From Madurella fahalii (taxonomy: Eukaryota > Ascomycota > Sordariomycetes > Sordariales): a stretch of 64,000 nucleotides of DNA. Below, in pieces: positions 8,875-20,612 of the stretch. Positions within the stretch are counted from its first letter, which is position 1; every line of letters starts with the position of its first letter. Location of the stretch: the NCBI GenBank assembly GCA_029876055.1, contig CM056874.1, positions 2,604,001 through 2,668,000 on the forward strand. Reading direction: 5' to 3'. Below the pieces are notes generated by a model. The model saw only the letters and a program-made list of their open reading frames with translations. It ran no database searches and had not been told where the DNA came from. A program made the translations under genes and the position numbers.

Positions 8875-10623
8875 CTACTGTTGCCCAACATAGTACACTT
8901 GCGGCTGCACTTGAGGCTGCACCTGTCCCTGCTGTGGGAGCGGCTGGTTTCCCGGATTCTCCGCCGTCTCCCCTGTCTGAAGTCCAGCTCCCCGATACAC
9001 AACCCCATCCTGGTCAACAAAATCCTGCCTCCACTTCCACACCCTCAACCGATCCTCTCTCTCCCTTTCCCTCTTCTCTCCCGGCCCAATCCCCGAAACC
9101 AATCCTGCTACCGGTCCCAACCTCGCAATAGCAACCGGATCATACCCCACAACCTCCTCAGCATTTCCAACGCTCCACCTCCCCCAGGTCCCCAGCACCA
9201 TCGCCGCAAACGGCACCAACAAAATCAACAGCACCAGCGGCTGGTACACATACATCCCTCTCAACTCTCCCCGCGTAAACACCAAATCCGAACTCTCCGG
9301 CCCCCTTGCAAAAGCATGCAACGTCGCCATGTCAAAGTTCCTTTCAATCTGCCTGGCCACTTCCTCGGCTCTATTCACCGCATCTTCTCCCAGCAGCAGA
9401 TATCCAATCGGAATTCGATACACCGTATTATCCCCCGTGCTCACAGTCAACAGGTTAAAAGAGTAAGGAGACGTCAACTCAGTGTAGATGCGATTCAGCG
9501 TCGTCACGCTCCGCGTAATGTTTGACCCACCGTATTCCATCGGCTCCGACTCTTGCGCAAGGACGAATGTGTTTCTGTCCAAGGTCGGTGGCGAAGTCCC
9601 GTTTTGTGTGACAACAACAGTTCCATACGTGAGGAGGCAGTCAACGCGGTTGATCTTGTGTTCATCGTCCAGACCAAGATCAACGCCGTTCACCCAGACA
9701 CCGAGGAGTTGCGCCCATGTCCCGTCGACGCCGAGACCGGGACAGTTGCTTCCGGTGCAGGGATAGAGACCGGTGGCAAATGCGCCATAGGTGCTTGGGG
9801 AGCTGGTGGTGAGCTCGACGCAGAGCTCCCGGTCTGTGTCTGAGCCGGCGCAGAAGGCGTGGCTTTCGTTTCGACGGATACTGACCAGGCCGATTCCGTC
9901 AGGGTTGTCGAAAACCCGGGCTGTGCATTCCGCGCGGATGGAGATTGTGGTTGCCGAGACGGAGCAGAATTGGCGATCGGGGTCGGTTATGTCGTTGCAG
10001 ACGTTGGCGACAGGGGCGGTGAAGTTGCGCATCGCGGCGAGGGCGGCGATGTTGGTGGGCGTGTCTTCGGCTCGCCCGCCGCGGTATAGAGCGTTACTTG
10101 CGTCGATACGGGGCTGCCATTGATCGGCATTTCGCGGCGCAGAGGTGACGGTTACGGTTTGCGTGGAGGATTGGGAGATGCCAGCGAGGAGGACGGGACC
10201 TACAGCGAGAGTTGCTGCGACCTGGAGGGGACCGGTTGGGCGAAGGAGAAGAGAGCGCTTAGAGGGACCTTGGTTTGGGCTGACTAGATAGAGGACGCGC
10301 TGGAGGGTTGATGTGCTCCATTGGGCAAGGTGACGGACCTCGCCGACAGTGAGGGTGCGTGAAGGGTGCGCGAGTTGGAGCCAGAGGGAGTGTTCAACGC
10401 AGCGGGTGATAAGCGTTGAGGTCGACGCAGCAAGGATGGCAGCGAATAAACCGACCACAGCCGCAGGTCTGATGGTGCCTGTGTCGGGATGGACGAGCGA
10501 CTCGACGCGGTAGAAATCCGGTGCGAGATACAGGATGAGGAGGAGCGCGTAGCACAGTAGGCATACGGCAAGGAGCGCGATGCTCAGCAGCGTCTGGAAT
10601 GATCGTCCCTGGAGGTCGAACAT
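8875..10623 (-). CDS. Multi-pass membrane protein of unknown function
   Basis: One uninterrupted frame encodes about 582 residues if translation starts at MFDLQGRSFQ (10623); a further in-frame Met lies at 10737. From the chosen start there are three hydrophobic segments near the N-terminus (about residues 9-32, 50-72 and 130-160), then a large loop of about 300 residues with eight or more Cys and N-x-S/T sites (NFT, NES, NGT, NIT), then one strong C-terminal helix (YQPLVLLILLVPFAAMVLGTW), and a Q/P-rich tail. This layout suggests a plasma-membrane protein with a disulphide-bonded outer domain. It resembles the fungal membrane proteins of the DUF3176 kind in outline only; that is a guess. The frame is intact and its base composition differs from the AT-rich repeats on the left. 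No intron is needed. Confidence 0.8.
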   Translation of the reverse strand: MFDLQGRSFQTLLSIALLAVCLLCYALLLILYLAPDFYRVESLVHPDTGTIRPAAVVGLFAAILAASTSTLITRCVEHSLWLQLAHPSRTLTVGEVRHLAQWSTSTLQRVLYLVSPNQGPSKRSLLLRPTGPLQVAATLAVGPVLLAGISQSSTQTVTVTSAPRNADQWQPRIDASNALYRGGRAEDTPTNIAALAAMRNFTAPVANVCNDITDPDRQFCSVSATTISIRAECTARVFDNPDGIGLVSIRRNESHAFCAGSDTDRELCVELTTSSPSTYGAFATGLYPCTGSNCPGLGVDGTWAQLLGVWVNGVDLGLDDEHKINRVDCLLTYGTVVVTQNGTSPPTLDRNTFVLAQESEPMEYGGSNITRSVTTLNRIYTELTSPYSFNLLTVSTGDNTVYRIPIGYLLLGEDAVNRAEEVARQIERNFDMATLHAFARGPESSDLVFTRGELRGMYVYQPLVLLILLVPFAAMVLGTWGRWSVGNAEEVVGYDPVAIARLGPVAGLVSGIGPGEKREREREDRLRVWKWRQDFVDQDGVVYRGAGLQTGETAENPGNQPLPQQGQVQPQVQPQVYYVGQQ

Positions 10624-12650
10624 TCTCGCGTCGATAGGAAAGCATGAGATGATGACGGTGTGCAACTTGAGTGAGAAATGAGGTTGGGGTTCGAGAAATT
10701 CGCGCCGCGACCAAGGTTGGTCTAGGCCTGGCGGCAAGTTGATGTTTGGAACGGGCTAGTCTGAATGAAGATATATTGACAGCGCCACCAAGCCTCATTG
10801 CAACACACCCTACCGGTTTGGCCATCAGGCTGCGAGCCTTCCCCTGGAGCAGACCCTTTTGTCAACATCAAGAATACCGGCTGGTACGCTTCATCGTTGA
10901 TGCTCTGACGCGCATCACCTGCTCAGGGTGTCGACATGGAGTATGAGACTTGAATGGAGTCTTGACAGTCGAGGGCATCCTCTTTCAGTACAATGACGAT
11001 GTATATTTGTATCTTGGTTTCAAAAATCTTGTGTCAAGATGCCGGGCATGGCATTGTGTACCCTGAACTGGATTCTTTTTTCCGGGTTTTATTTGTGTTA
11101 TTTCCGCACAAGTCATCTTGTTGCAAGCCATATTAACTAACTATTTACAATGTGCACATCCGCCTTTGTCTTGTCGAGAATGGTGTTTCTCACATAGTCT
11201 TTGTACAGAGGTGAAGCCGGAGGACCGTTGACTTCGCGTTACGAAGGAATCAGAATGTTGGCCTCGAAAGAGGCGCTTGATGGCCTGGATAGCTCCGCAT
11301 CCACTGTCGAATCAAGTCTGGAAAATCCACTGACTCAATCCGGGTTATCATTGCGGTAAGCTTCAACAGCAAAGCGCCAAGAACTTGGGCGTGCACACGA
11401 GAAACCACGCGTGCACACGAGAAACCACGCAAAGCTTGTTTACGGCCCCTGCGGCGCAGTCGTCTGTCAGGACTGTGGAAACCCGGTCGCATACGACGTA
11501 CAGCAAATGCAAATCGAAAGAGTCGCGCACCACGCGCGAGCCGTTGCGGACAGTACAAGCAAATCCGATAAAGCCGTCAACACCCTCACAACCATTGACA
11601 TGGGGTCGTAACCCAAGCTTGTTAAGAGAGGTAAAACATGCAAGTTCCCCACCTGCTAATAAACCCATGGGATTTGGTTACATAAACCGAAAGAGTGCCT
11701 ACTCACGATAAAAGTCAAGGAAGCAGGGGTTTATACGGCTGCGGATGTGAAGTATGCCGATATTCCCTCGTTTGCCACTTATAGAACGCGGCTCGACAAG
11801 ACGGTAGGCACGCTATTGAAGCCATCTTGGAGTCATTGTTATAAGGCCTAGCCCAGCATATCCCTGCATGTCATCAGACGCACCAGGCCCGGATATTCAA
11901 GCGCCAGCCAGGAACAACAGCCGGACACTTTGATATTAGAAGAGGACCGCTTGGGACTAGACCACAGTGACCGTTTCACCTACGTTCACCTGCCTACCTG
12001 TTAATACCAACTGTCCCCTTCAGCTAAGGGCTAGGGGTCCGCTTGACTCCCTTTCTGTCTAGTATCCAAACTATCAATTTCATGGGTTAGCTCTACGGTG
12101 AGTGTGGAAGCCGAAGATCCTTGAATGCTGATCCCGACAATTTTTGGGGTAAACAGCGGTCACCAAAGAGAGTCTCATTGCGGTGGCAAATCAGAACGGC
12201 ACGCATGTCTGAGACAGTGAAAAGTCGCCGATCTCAACACCGCCCGACAATTACAAGTGTTCAATTTTGTATGCCCTCGCCTCATCGAATTCCCTTTAGT
12301 ACACCTCTGCCGGGAAGGAAAGCAGACATTGCCACTACCAAGCCACCAAGAATGCTTGCAACTGAAGCTTAAGCGGACAACATATTCAGTCCTTGCAGGG
12401 AACGGAAGGGAGCCCATACCCTTCGAAAGAAAGTCACTTCATATAGAGATTACTGGAGCAGTGACATCAGGTTCGAATTATATACGGGGCTTGACTCCGT
12501 GGAGCTATTTTCCTTTCCTCCGGCAGAGGTGTACATAGAATTTCAAAAACCTGGTTAGTCACTTATGATGTTTACTCTGCCTAACTCGACTAGGAACTGG
12601 GTCGGATATTGGTCGGACTAGATGCTATTATGCGAGTGAGGTGATTCTGA
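10624..12650. other. Intergenic stretch
   Basis: No gene recognised. A perfect 20-bp tandem duplication (gtgcacacgagaaaccacgc twice) lies at 11391..11430. A CxxC...CxxC-bearing frame at 11411..11611 is short, has no homology I can name and is not called. Confidence 0.35.
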
Positions 12651-12662
12651 GTATATAAATAT
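12651..12662 (+). promoter_or_regulatory. TATA-like element before the small secreted protein gene
   Basis: gtatataaatat lies about 80 bases upstream of the inferred first codon, with a pyrimidine-rich leader (ttctctctctg, tatctctactactacc) between, the usual layout of a short, strongly expressed fungal gene. Confidence 0.45.
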
Positions 12663-12743
12663 CCTTGAGTTTCTCTCTCTGAATTGCAAGAAAACTATCT
12701 TATCAACTTATCTCTACTACTACCTATAGTATTAGTACCAACA

Positions 12744-13142
12744 ACGAAAATAAGAATTACTGTGCTTTCTGTCGGACTGCTTGCCTTCCTTGGCGCAAGG
12801 TAAGCAACAGCGGAAAGCCGTTACTTGCATCGATGAGATAAATGTCTAATGCACCAAATCGATAGCGGCGTCACGGCTCAGAACTATGAGTGCAAGTGCC
12901 CTGTTCCAAGCAATAGCCATATATACGTCGGGGGTGCTACGGAACAATGCTGCGAATACAAATCAAGTGGAGTTCCATACAACGACGGAGGATCAAATGT
13001 GAGTTCTTAGATATCTGCTTAGCAGCCTTCTATAACGAATGCTAACTGGAGAAAGGGTATAATGTGCTGTCTACATCCTAGAAGGGGCAGTGAATTCCGG
13101 GGCTGCTGTGTAACAGTGGAACTGGGGTGGAGTTGCCACTAA
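12744..13142 (+). CDS. Small secreted cysteine-rich protein (three exons, no ATG)
   Basis: Three exons join in frame: 12744-12799, 12866-12998 and 13056-13142. Both introns (66 and 57 bp) have GTAAGC or GTGAGT donors and AG acceptors; the second has a clear GCTAAC branch site. The product is about 91 residues. A hydrophobic signal sequence (ITVLSVGLLAFLGA) is followed by ASGVTAQ-type cleavage residues, then a mature part of about 65 residues with nine Cys in the order C-x-C...CC...CC...CC...C. This is the profile of an apoplastic effector-like or antimicrobial-like fungal protein; the role is inference. The first codon is ACG within a good context (ccaacaACGaaa); there is no in-frame ATG upstream in the leader. 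Either the start was lost, a non-AUG start is used, or an upstream exon is missed. Confidence 0.7.
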
Positions 13143-15232
13143 TCATCTCCAAAATTTTTGTCACTTGTTCTCAAGTTCCGACATTTCTGTAATAGACGGT
13201 TTATCTGTAGGAGGATACAGGTAAAAAATATATCAAGAGACCACCATATTACTTAGTCTCTGGCATACAGCCTTGTTCTTCCGGCCTGGATGTGGCCATG
13301 TGGGGGGGGCAAGGCCGTTGTGGCCTAAACTGTGTTGTGGGTAAGTTGGAGTAGCCTGGAACGAGGGATTCGGCGCCGGCCGGGCCGGGATTGTATTGGT
13401 GTACACCGGCTGAAGACCGGGGCAGCGGGGGTTCGAGGAGAAATCCAGCGACCCGCTCGAATTGCGGAGGCGGGGTCTGGTCGGCCGGATGGTGCAGTAA
13501 TTGGTCAGGCTGCAGATCGAACACTCAGGTCACCAACGCGGTTTCGCACACAAACGTACAGTACAGTACAGTACAGTGTGGGACGGCGGCTTAGGGCGGC
13601 AGAACCGGACAGGGAAATTTAGGCTCTGCGGTATTTGCAAGAGAGGTGAAGTAAGGCGGGTCCAACGACGGAGTCACGTCTTGGGGGCTGGGCGGATGCG
13701 ATCGCCCTTCAGGCATTTGGGCTACAGATTCGGGGTCTTGCTCGGCGAGACTGCTGCGTGGTTGCGTCCCTGCAGCACAAGCTAACGGCGAAGCGAGCTT
13801 GACCACACCCAGCCGGCCACAGGCATGTGACAGCCTGCAACACACTCTCTCATGATGCCAATCTCCAACAATATGTTTCCGCATCAACTAAATCCTATAG
13901 CATCATCTTAAACTCAGCACATCATCCTGTCATAACTAACGATGCCGACCCCAGCATGTTACCATTGTGGCACGGAATATCGGCACACGCGCAAAGAATG
14001 GCAACGCGATGCCTTTCGAGATAAAACTGGGGTGATTTTATTTGCTTTGAGCCGAGCTTCGCAAAGCTTTGGCTCCGCGAGTTGCTAGAGATACGGAATG
14101 CTGCCGACAGCCCGAATCGGATACATGACGCCAAGCGATGCACTATTTTCTACAGCGAATAGACGGCCCTATCATTGTTACACGAAACACATGGCAAAGT
14201 GTCCAGCCCAGTGATTTACGCTGTCCGCCAGCGGATACATGTGCCCTCCTTGTTGAGAATGGGATGGGGCAGTGTGTCATATCTGGCTGGGTAAGTATCA
14301 CAAAACAGGAGGGATACGGTGGTGCTTAATGCCCAGCGCGGGCACCGATCTAGATGCATTCGCGCAGAGTTCAAGCCTGCCATTTATATTGTGTCTGCGA
14401 GCATAAATAAGTACGGCGTGGTTCGCCCTCCTGGAAGATGATCGGAGGATTGAAGGCAACTACGGATCAATTCTAATCTTTTTCAGCTCTCCATGTCCAG
14501 GAATCCACGCTCTAACCCCGCGTTTCACGGAATCACAACGTTCTGCTACTGTTTCGTCACCTCAGCCTACCCTGACACGTCGGTCACAGTACAACATGGA
14601 ACTAACATTCTTATTGAGGAATTATCAAACACTCACCTCGCACTAGAACAACAAGATGCCACAAGGATCTAAGAGTGTCCATACGTCTTGTGCTACTCTT
14701 GGGTGCGATGGGAAGAATATCAGGCGCGGTGAAGACTACGCTAAAAATGTGGCTGGACACGTCCCAAAAATGATGGAGAATAACGAACTGGCTTTTATGT
14801 ACGGAGGAGATTTGTATGCAGCTTCAACAATGGCGTAAAAACAGTTAATTCCGGTGCGTATGCTAGGTATAAAAAGTGGTAATAATCCCGCCGAACCGTT
14901 CATCCTCCGGGTGTGCGTCCTGGAAATGAGACGCAGAGCAGATAGTGCGATGATTTGTCCGCTAACAGACGGACTTGCCAGTGATAGTCATCAGTACCGT
15001 ATATCCATACTGTACTAATGAAATTACGACATTCTGTGTGATGCTAAAATTCAAAACCACCATAGCGCATTTCCCTCCCATCTTCCTCGTAGCCTGTCTT
15101 CTGTCCTCACCAGGATTCCTTCAGTGAATTATTATCTCCTGATTATTATCTCTCATCTACTTGCCGAGGAAGAAGAACAAGAGGCAACAAACCCGTCGAT
15201 GGGCGAAGCTCCTTAGTTAGCACGGTATCGCC
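13143..15232. other. Intergenic stretch
   Basis: No gene called. A pentanucleotide run (gtaca, about four copies) lies at about 13555..13577. A 60-residue frame at 14656..14838 has a leader-like context (caacaagATGcc) but no recognised motif; another at 14138..14329 contains a GTAAGT donor. Both remain open. Confidence 0.3.
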
Positions 15233-16685
15233 ATGCCAGCAGACTCGACCTCCTCCTGGACCACCATCCGAGATTTCCTTCTGTCGCGCTGGAAACCGCA
15301 CTTGTAGAGCTCGGCTCTCACCGCCGAGCTCAGCAGTTCATCACGTGAGCTCGCCCAGACCATTTCCTTTGTGTATTTAAGCCAGTTCTTTAGTATCCTA
15401 CTGAAGTAGATAGATCTTCAGAGACTTCAACCTTTCCACGCACTTCCCACGACCTCTGCTGAGCTCCTGTACGCGTGACACCTTCAAACGGCGACAGCCG
15501 GGCTGCCAGTTGTTTCCGACGAACTCGATGGGATCAGCTATGCCTCATTGCCTCAGATGCAAACCGCCACCTGGAATATGTTGCACTGGATCAGGTTACA
15601 TGTGGGCTCAACAACGTTGTTCGCCTGCTTGAGTTCTCCGACAGGAGTCGCTGGGCAGCCCGGGTCCGCATCATCACTACAACATCTCTCCAAACAGGCA
15701 ACGTCAAGCTCGAGACTGAGGTTGCAACAATGCAATTCATCAAGGAGCATTCTGACTTGGTTGTCCCCCGAGTCTTTGCATACGCCCTCGATGAGAATAA
15801 TCCGGCAGCAATTGCGTACATGCTGATTGAGGTCCTCACTAGTATCGTCGCCATGGACGCCCTTGGCGGCTACGATGTGCACCGTGGCGTGATACCCACG
15901 CGGTTCCGTCAGCCCTTTTACCGCACGGTGGCAAAATGCCATGTTCGTTCTAAGCGCCCCCTTGATCGATTCGATTTCTAAGGGGCTTACATTCAATAGG
16001 TCAAGATAACCTCCTTACGACTCCCAAAGATTGGCACGATCGTCCGAAACCGAGCGGGGGGATACGAGTCCGGCCCCTTGCCAGGGATTGGCAGTCCGTT
16101 CGACACAGCAGCGGCGTTTTTCGAGGCCTGGGCCGACAACGTCAAATTCAAGTGGGACGAGGAGATGATTAGGCGCATGATGCAGAGAGGACCGGCTCCG
16201 GCGGCGCGCATGATTGCCATCATTAATCGGTTCCCATCACAGATCAAAGCGATGGCTAGCCGGCTATCGGTAAACAACAACGGGCCGTTTCCCCTATGCC
16301 ATGACGATTTTCTCCACAGCAACATCATGGTTGACGAGAACAGTTTCAATGTCACCGGATCATCGACTGGGAAGGGGCATGTACAGTGCCCTGGGAGCTA
16401 GTTGCGTTTCCTGAGTTCCTTCAGGCCATGCCCGCCTCATTCGACCTCCCCCAGAAATATGACCTAGATGGGCAGCCCCTTGACGAAGAAGTGAGGCAGA
16501 CATGGCGTGAGCGGCGAGAATATATTGAGATGGTGAAGTCAGCGGAATTCGAAGACAAGATGCTCTCGACATATCTGAGTAGCAACAGGAGCCAGGCTCT
16601 GGCCTATGTGTACGGGGCGTTTACTAGCATCGGGAAGTTGGGCTTCTACGATAGATTCATAGAAGAAGTGCAGAGGGAGGACTAG
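15233..16685 (+). pseudogene. Aminoglycoside/choline phosphotransferase-like (APH fold) pseudogene
   Basis: Translation from the ATG at 15233 gives MPADSTSSWTTIRDFL; the solo LTR at 15282..15480 then interrupts the codon series, and the frame resumes as QTATAGLPVV after the LTR. The body shows the fungal APH pattern: a NNVVRLLEFSDRSRW segment, LETEVATMQFIKEHSD, VPRVFAYALDE, then the catalytic loop CHDDFLHSNIMVDE (H-x-D...N). The expected IIDWEGA metal-binding block is present but one base out of frame, at about 16355. At least one more frameshift lies near 15560-15600 and a stop follows at about 15981. The C-terminal part (16386-16685) is clean. Such proteins phosphorylate small molecules or act on unknown substrates in fungi. 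This copy cannot make a full protein. Confidence 0.8.
15282..15480 (+). mobile_element. Solo LTR, family D, inside an exon
   Basis: 199 bp, TGTCGCGCTGG...ACGCGTGACA, flanked by the exact duplication CCTTC (15277-15281 and 15481-15485). It carries a perfect 9-bp hairpin, gagctcggc...gccgagctc, and a tcacgtga palindrome. A second copy is at 38552..38750. Confidence 0.95.
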
Positions 16686-18640
16686 GAACTCCAGTATGGA
16701 ACGGGTCGTTGCCACGACTCACTTTGGGTTAACTTAAGTATCCTGGAACGTCAATGTTCGTATATGTTAGCTGAACTTTGTAGGCTTCGCTTTTCGTTTT
16801 TATGAAGTTCATTCTCAATTTCCTCCTACTTCTCATCCAACGCTCCCACAGGTTGCAACCCACCAACCCTCGACACCAATCATCCACCGTCGCCACCAAA
16901 CTGCCAATCTCCTTGCTAGTAGTTAATTATCCGACGCGGCATGGGTTGACCTCATATTTTGTACTGTACATAATTCGGCAATTGCCGTCATGCGGATCAG
17001 GAAGGTTATCTGGGGATCCCGATTTCTAGATTCGGATCTCAGATCTCGGCACCACAGCGATGTAACCAAGTGATGCCAGAGCTCCACCGCAGGTGGCTTG
17101 CATCTGGATACCTATCTATTTTAAAGCAGCAGACTTTCATACGTATTGAAAGTCCATTCAGGGCTCTTTGTTTTCCGCTTGCGAGTGGGGTGATGTGCAC
17201 AGTACGTCAATTTGCCCTTAACAGAGTGTACCTATCGTCATGCGTGCTTCACGCGACGTTCACATACGAGGCTCATTCCGCGAGCGCAGACGAGATGTGT
17301 TGTGGAGAGAATGATATGGAGGATGCTGCTACGATCACTGCACCATCTTGATGAGTTTAAGGCCCCATCAGTTTGTATATTTGAGCGGTGAAACATTGAT
17401 ACTCCTTGCTCGACAATATCCATTCAGGCACCAGGATGTAGGGCGGCTATTGTTGATTGGCTGTGGCCGGTTGCGTGGGTGGGCTGGTCGGCGAGTCCGT
17501 AACTGAAACCGACAACTGGGGCTGCGGAATTCGGCGGCTTTGCTTGGGTGACTTGCTCTGACGCCTGTTGCCTGCTTCCGCCAGGTTCACCGAACATCTC
17601 AGCACAAACCGCGCAGTCTGCGAGCTAAGAGCAACACGCCATTGAGTTGAACCCCAGTACGCACACCAGCGAAGACTCGTGTGCACACAGCTCTCCAAAA
17701 GAGGCTGTTGTGCCCTTTTATATATCAGAGTGTTGGATGATCAAGGGGATGAGAATCGAGTAACATAAAACTGTGGGGAATACGAGCATCGCTGCTGAGT
17801 AGAGTGATATTTCGACTGGCGAGCTAAGTAGTGCGGGCATGAGAGTGGCATAGCGCTTATGACGAGAGCAAAACTTATAACGTTACGGGATATCAAAGGC
17901 TCTCCATACAAGAAAGCTCCGGTCTAGCATCTCAGTAGCATCTCTTTACTGAATGGGATACTTGTTTTACAGGCTTCCTGAGACCGTGAAGCCCAGTTTA
18001 TACTTGTCTTGTGTAGAACGCTTTAACTTAGCTGTCTTAGTCGTTAATTTCCTTGGTTCGTCGCATACACTTCGTGCGTAGGTAAGTGGAGAGAGACCCC
18101 GCGGCACCGGCCTGTGCGATCCGGAGACGTACAGCCACGGCAGGGCGTTCGTGCTGAACCTCGCCACAACCGTAGCATGAGCCACCAGCACGTGTAGCGC
18201 ATCTGTTTCCCCAGACTGGGCTCCCATCAGCCACGCGAAGGAACAACTTTCTTCCCTCCGCGCTCCTTGATACCATCGACAGTGCAGGGGATGGCCATCT
18301 GATAGTCATGACAACCCGCCACATTGAGCTCGTCAACGGTGCTCTGCTGGAACCCCAGTGGCGTGGCTGTGAAAACCGAGGTTGGCCTCGCTGACAGGGA
18401 GATGATAACTGGGCTCTTCCGTTTTGCTTACCAAGACCATGAGGCAGCCGACCTGCTCGGATAGGAGTTTGCTACAAAGATTCCGGGACAAACGTTTAGG
18501 AGATTGACGAATATGGCCGGCTACGGGAGGCAATACGGATAACCTCTCGCTATGTGGTAGGCCGAAGGGGGTTCAGGAAGGAACTGTTCTCTGTTAAGCA
18601 ACACTGGAACGACTATCCAAGTCCGAAGATACAACAAGCC
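16686..18640. other. Intergenic stretch
   Basis: No gene supported. Short frames at 17070..17351, 17447..17698 and 18037..18336 lack motifs and splice context. Confidence 0.3.
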
Positions 18641-20612
18641 CTATGATGCCTCCCCGCTGTCCCAAATACAACTCCCGTCCTCGTTCAAATGGTACCACTT
18701 CTGATATTCGTCACTCCAAGTCCAGTATTCTTCAGCCGAGGCCGGCTGTATACCAGTGAATCCTGAAGATGTCAAGCCCTGCGCGGATGATCCGGCTGCT
18801 TGTCGAAACGTACTCTGGCGTTTCGGCCTCTTGGCCGGGCCGTGTTTCTTGCGCAGCTGGGAATTCGACGGGGGGCTGCCGGATGCTCTGTTGCGCTTCG
18901 AACTGGTCTGGCTCGGTGCGCTAAAGTTCGATGTAAAGCTCGTAGCGAAGCTTATAGCCGGTCCGACAGTATCAAGCGATGTGGACTGCTGGCTAGGTTC
19001 TTCCTCTTCATACAGGTACTGGTGAGAAGCCGGTTCCCCGTGATCCCCGGATATGGCGTGGTTCTCGGCGCCGATAGCTTGCGATTCGACGTTGTCCTCA
19101 CAATCCACGAATTCGTCACCAGTCGACTCTTCATATTGCGGCGTCTTGGCAACTGTGATTACTGCTTCCGGTGGTGTCTGTATGCTAGGCTGGCGTGCCC
19201 TTGCATTGGCTGTCTGGATGAAGCTGTCGCGGTGCCTTTGCGCCAAGTCCCTCGCATTCCGGAATGCCGTAGCTCCTCGCCGGAAAGTGTCGACGTTGCC
19301 GGTCATTTGCCACCCATCGACCTGGATCATGCGATTAGCATGTTTCTAGTACAGTCTTTACAATCTAGGAACTCATCGGAGCTCCTTGCAGCTTGTACTG
19401 CCGCTTGGATGAGCCAGTCGCGGTAGTCATCTCGTCAACCCCCTAGCGTTTCGATATGCTATTGCACCTTGCATAAACGTATCATGGTAAATGCTTACCT
19501 GAGTCATGTGGTACTCTGGCCGCTCTCCCGGCACGGGCGGCGGCGTGACGTGGTGCGCGTACAGCTGGAGCGTGCCCGTGCCGGCGTGGTAGGTCGAGCT
19601 GTACGTGTAGGCGTTGCCGTCGAAGCCGGGCTCCTCCTCGCCGTAGTTTTGCAGGGCGTGCATCGCACGAGCGCCGATTGCGCCGTCGAGGCCCGCTTGC
19701 CGTTTCGCGACGTCCGCGGCCCCCCACGGCGCTTTGGCCTCGAGGAAGAAATTCGGTGCTGCTGGACGCCTAACTGCGTTTGTGTCTGTAGGTATTATCA
19801 GACTGTTCAGGTCTCTTCTCACAGTTGGATCAATATCATCAAAACGAGATCCATCATAGAAGTCGGGCTTTGCATCAACCGTAGCACCGTCAGTGATCGA
19901 TTCCAAGTTGTTGAAAAGCACATCCCCACTGTTAGGGATATTCGCGCTCGCACTGCCGCCTATGACTGGGATGATTTTGCGCATGACATCGCCTTCGGAG
20001 CCCAGATGATCGTGTTCGTCCTGGAAGTGTTCAAATGCGCTATCGGGGAACTTGGATGGTGAAAGCGATGGTCTTGCCTGATGCAAGTCTGCGCTGTTAT
20101 TCGGCTTCGATTTCCGGCCGTGCAGATAGACACTGTTGTCCCGCAGATGCTGCTCGAAGGCCTTGTCGTATGCCGATGACTTCCCGGGGGTAGCGGTAGT
20201 CGCTTTGGTTGTCTTTGTCGACTTGGTTCGTCGGCTTGAAGTGGAGCTGCTGGAAGCCATGGTATGTACGGGGGCCTTCGGTTCGAGATACTGAGATGCT
20301 TAGTGTCAATTCAGGATCGGCATGATGTAAACGTACCCCTCGAAGATGGCGAAGATCTGGGCCGCCGTGTCTCGCAAACCGGGCGAGATCCTTGGTATAC
20401 ACAGCAGGTGCTTGTGCCCCTGGGGCGTTGTTCCGCCGGTCGAGTTCTCGCAATGCGCGGGGCGTAAGCCAGACCTTGGACAGATTGTCCCAGAATTCCG
20501 GCGGGAAGTTCGATGGCCCGCGAAGCCTGCCTCTCGACTTGATCTTTTTAGGACGGTGCTCTTGGGAGAGATGGTCTGCGCCGGCTCTCTTTCGATTTTG
20601 TGCACTCGCCAT
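18641..20612 (-). CDS. Conserved fungal protein with a PD-(D/E)xK-like (DUF7924-type) core
   Basis: Three predicted exons: 20612-20337, 20290-19499 and 19321-18641, joined in frame to about 582 residues. The 46-bp first intron has a GTACGT donor and a CTAAG branch site; the second (177 bp) has GTAAGC. The N-terminus has a basic stretch (RPKKIKSRGR) and FPPEFWDNLSKVWLT...ALRELDRRN. The middle shows KPDFYDG, then FFLEAKAPWG, then a RQAGLDGAIGARAMHALQNYG block; the D...E-x-K spacing recalls the PD-(D/E)xK nuclease fold. The tail is acidic and low complexity, ending in a WTWSDEYQKWYHLNEDG motif. I recall this architecture from uncharacterised fungal proteins annotated DUF7924; the name is from memory. 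The start could also be the Met at 20648. The second intron contains a decayed copy of the start of exon 3. Confidence 0.75.

Noticed and set aside
8872..10123. Plus-strand frames opposite the membrane protein
   Set aside because: Shadows of the 8875..10623 gene; no hydrophobic or motif logic of their own.
14656..14838. 60-codon frame with a good start context
   Set aside because: No motif, signal sequence or splice partner; too short to support alone.
19469..20062. 197-codon plus frame
   Set aside because: Antisense shadow of exon 2 of the DUF7924-type gene.
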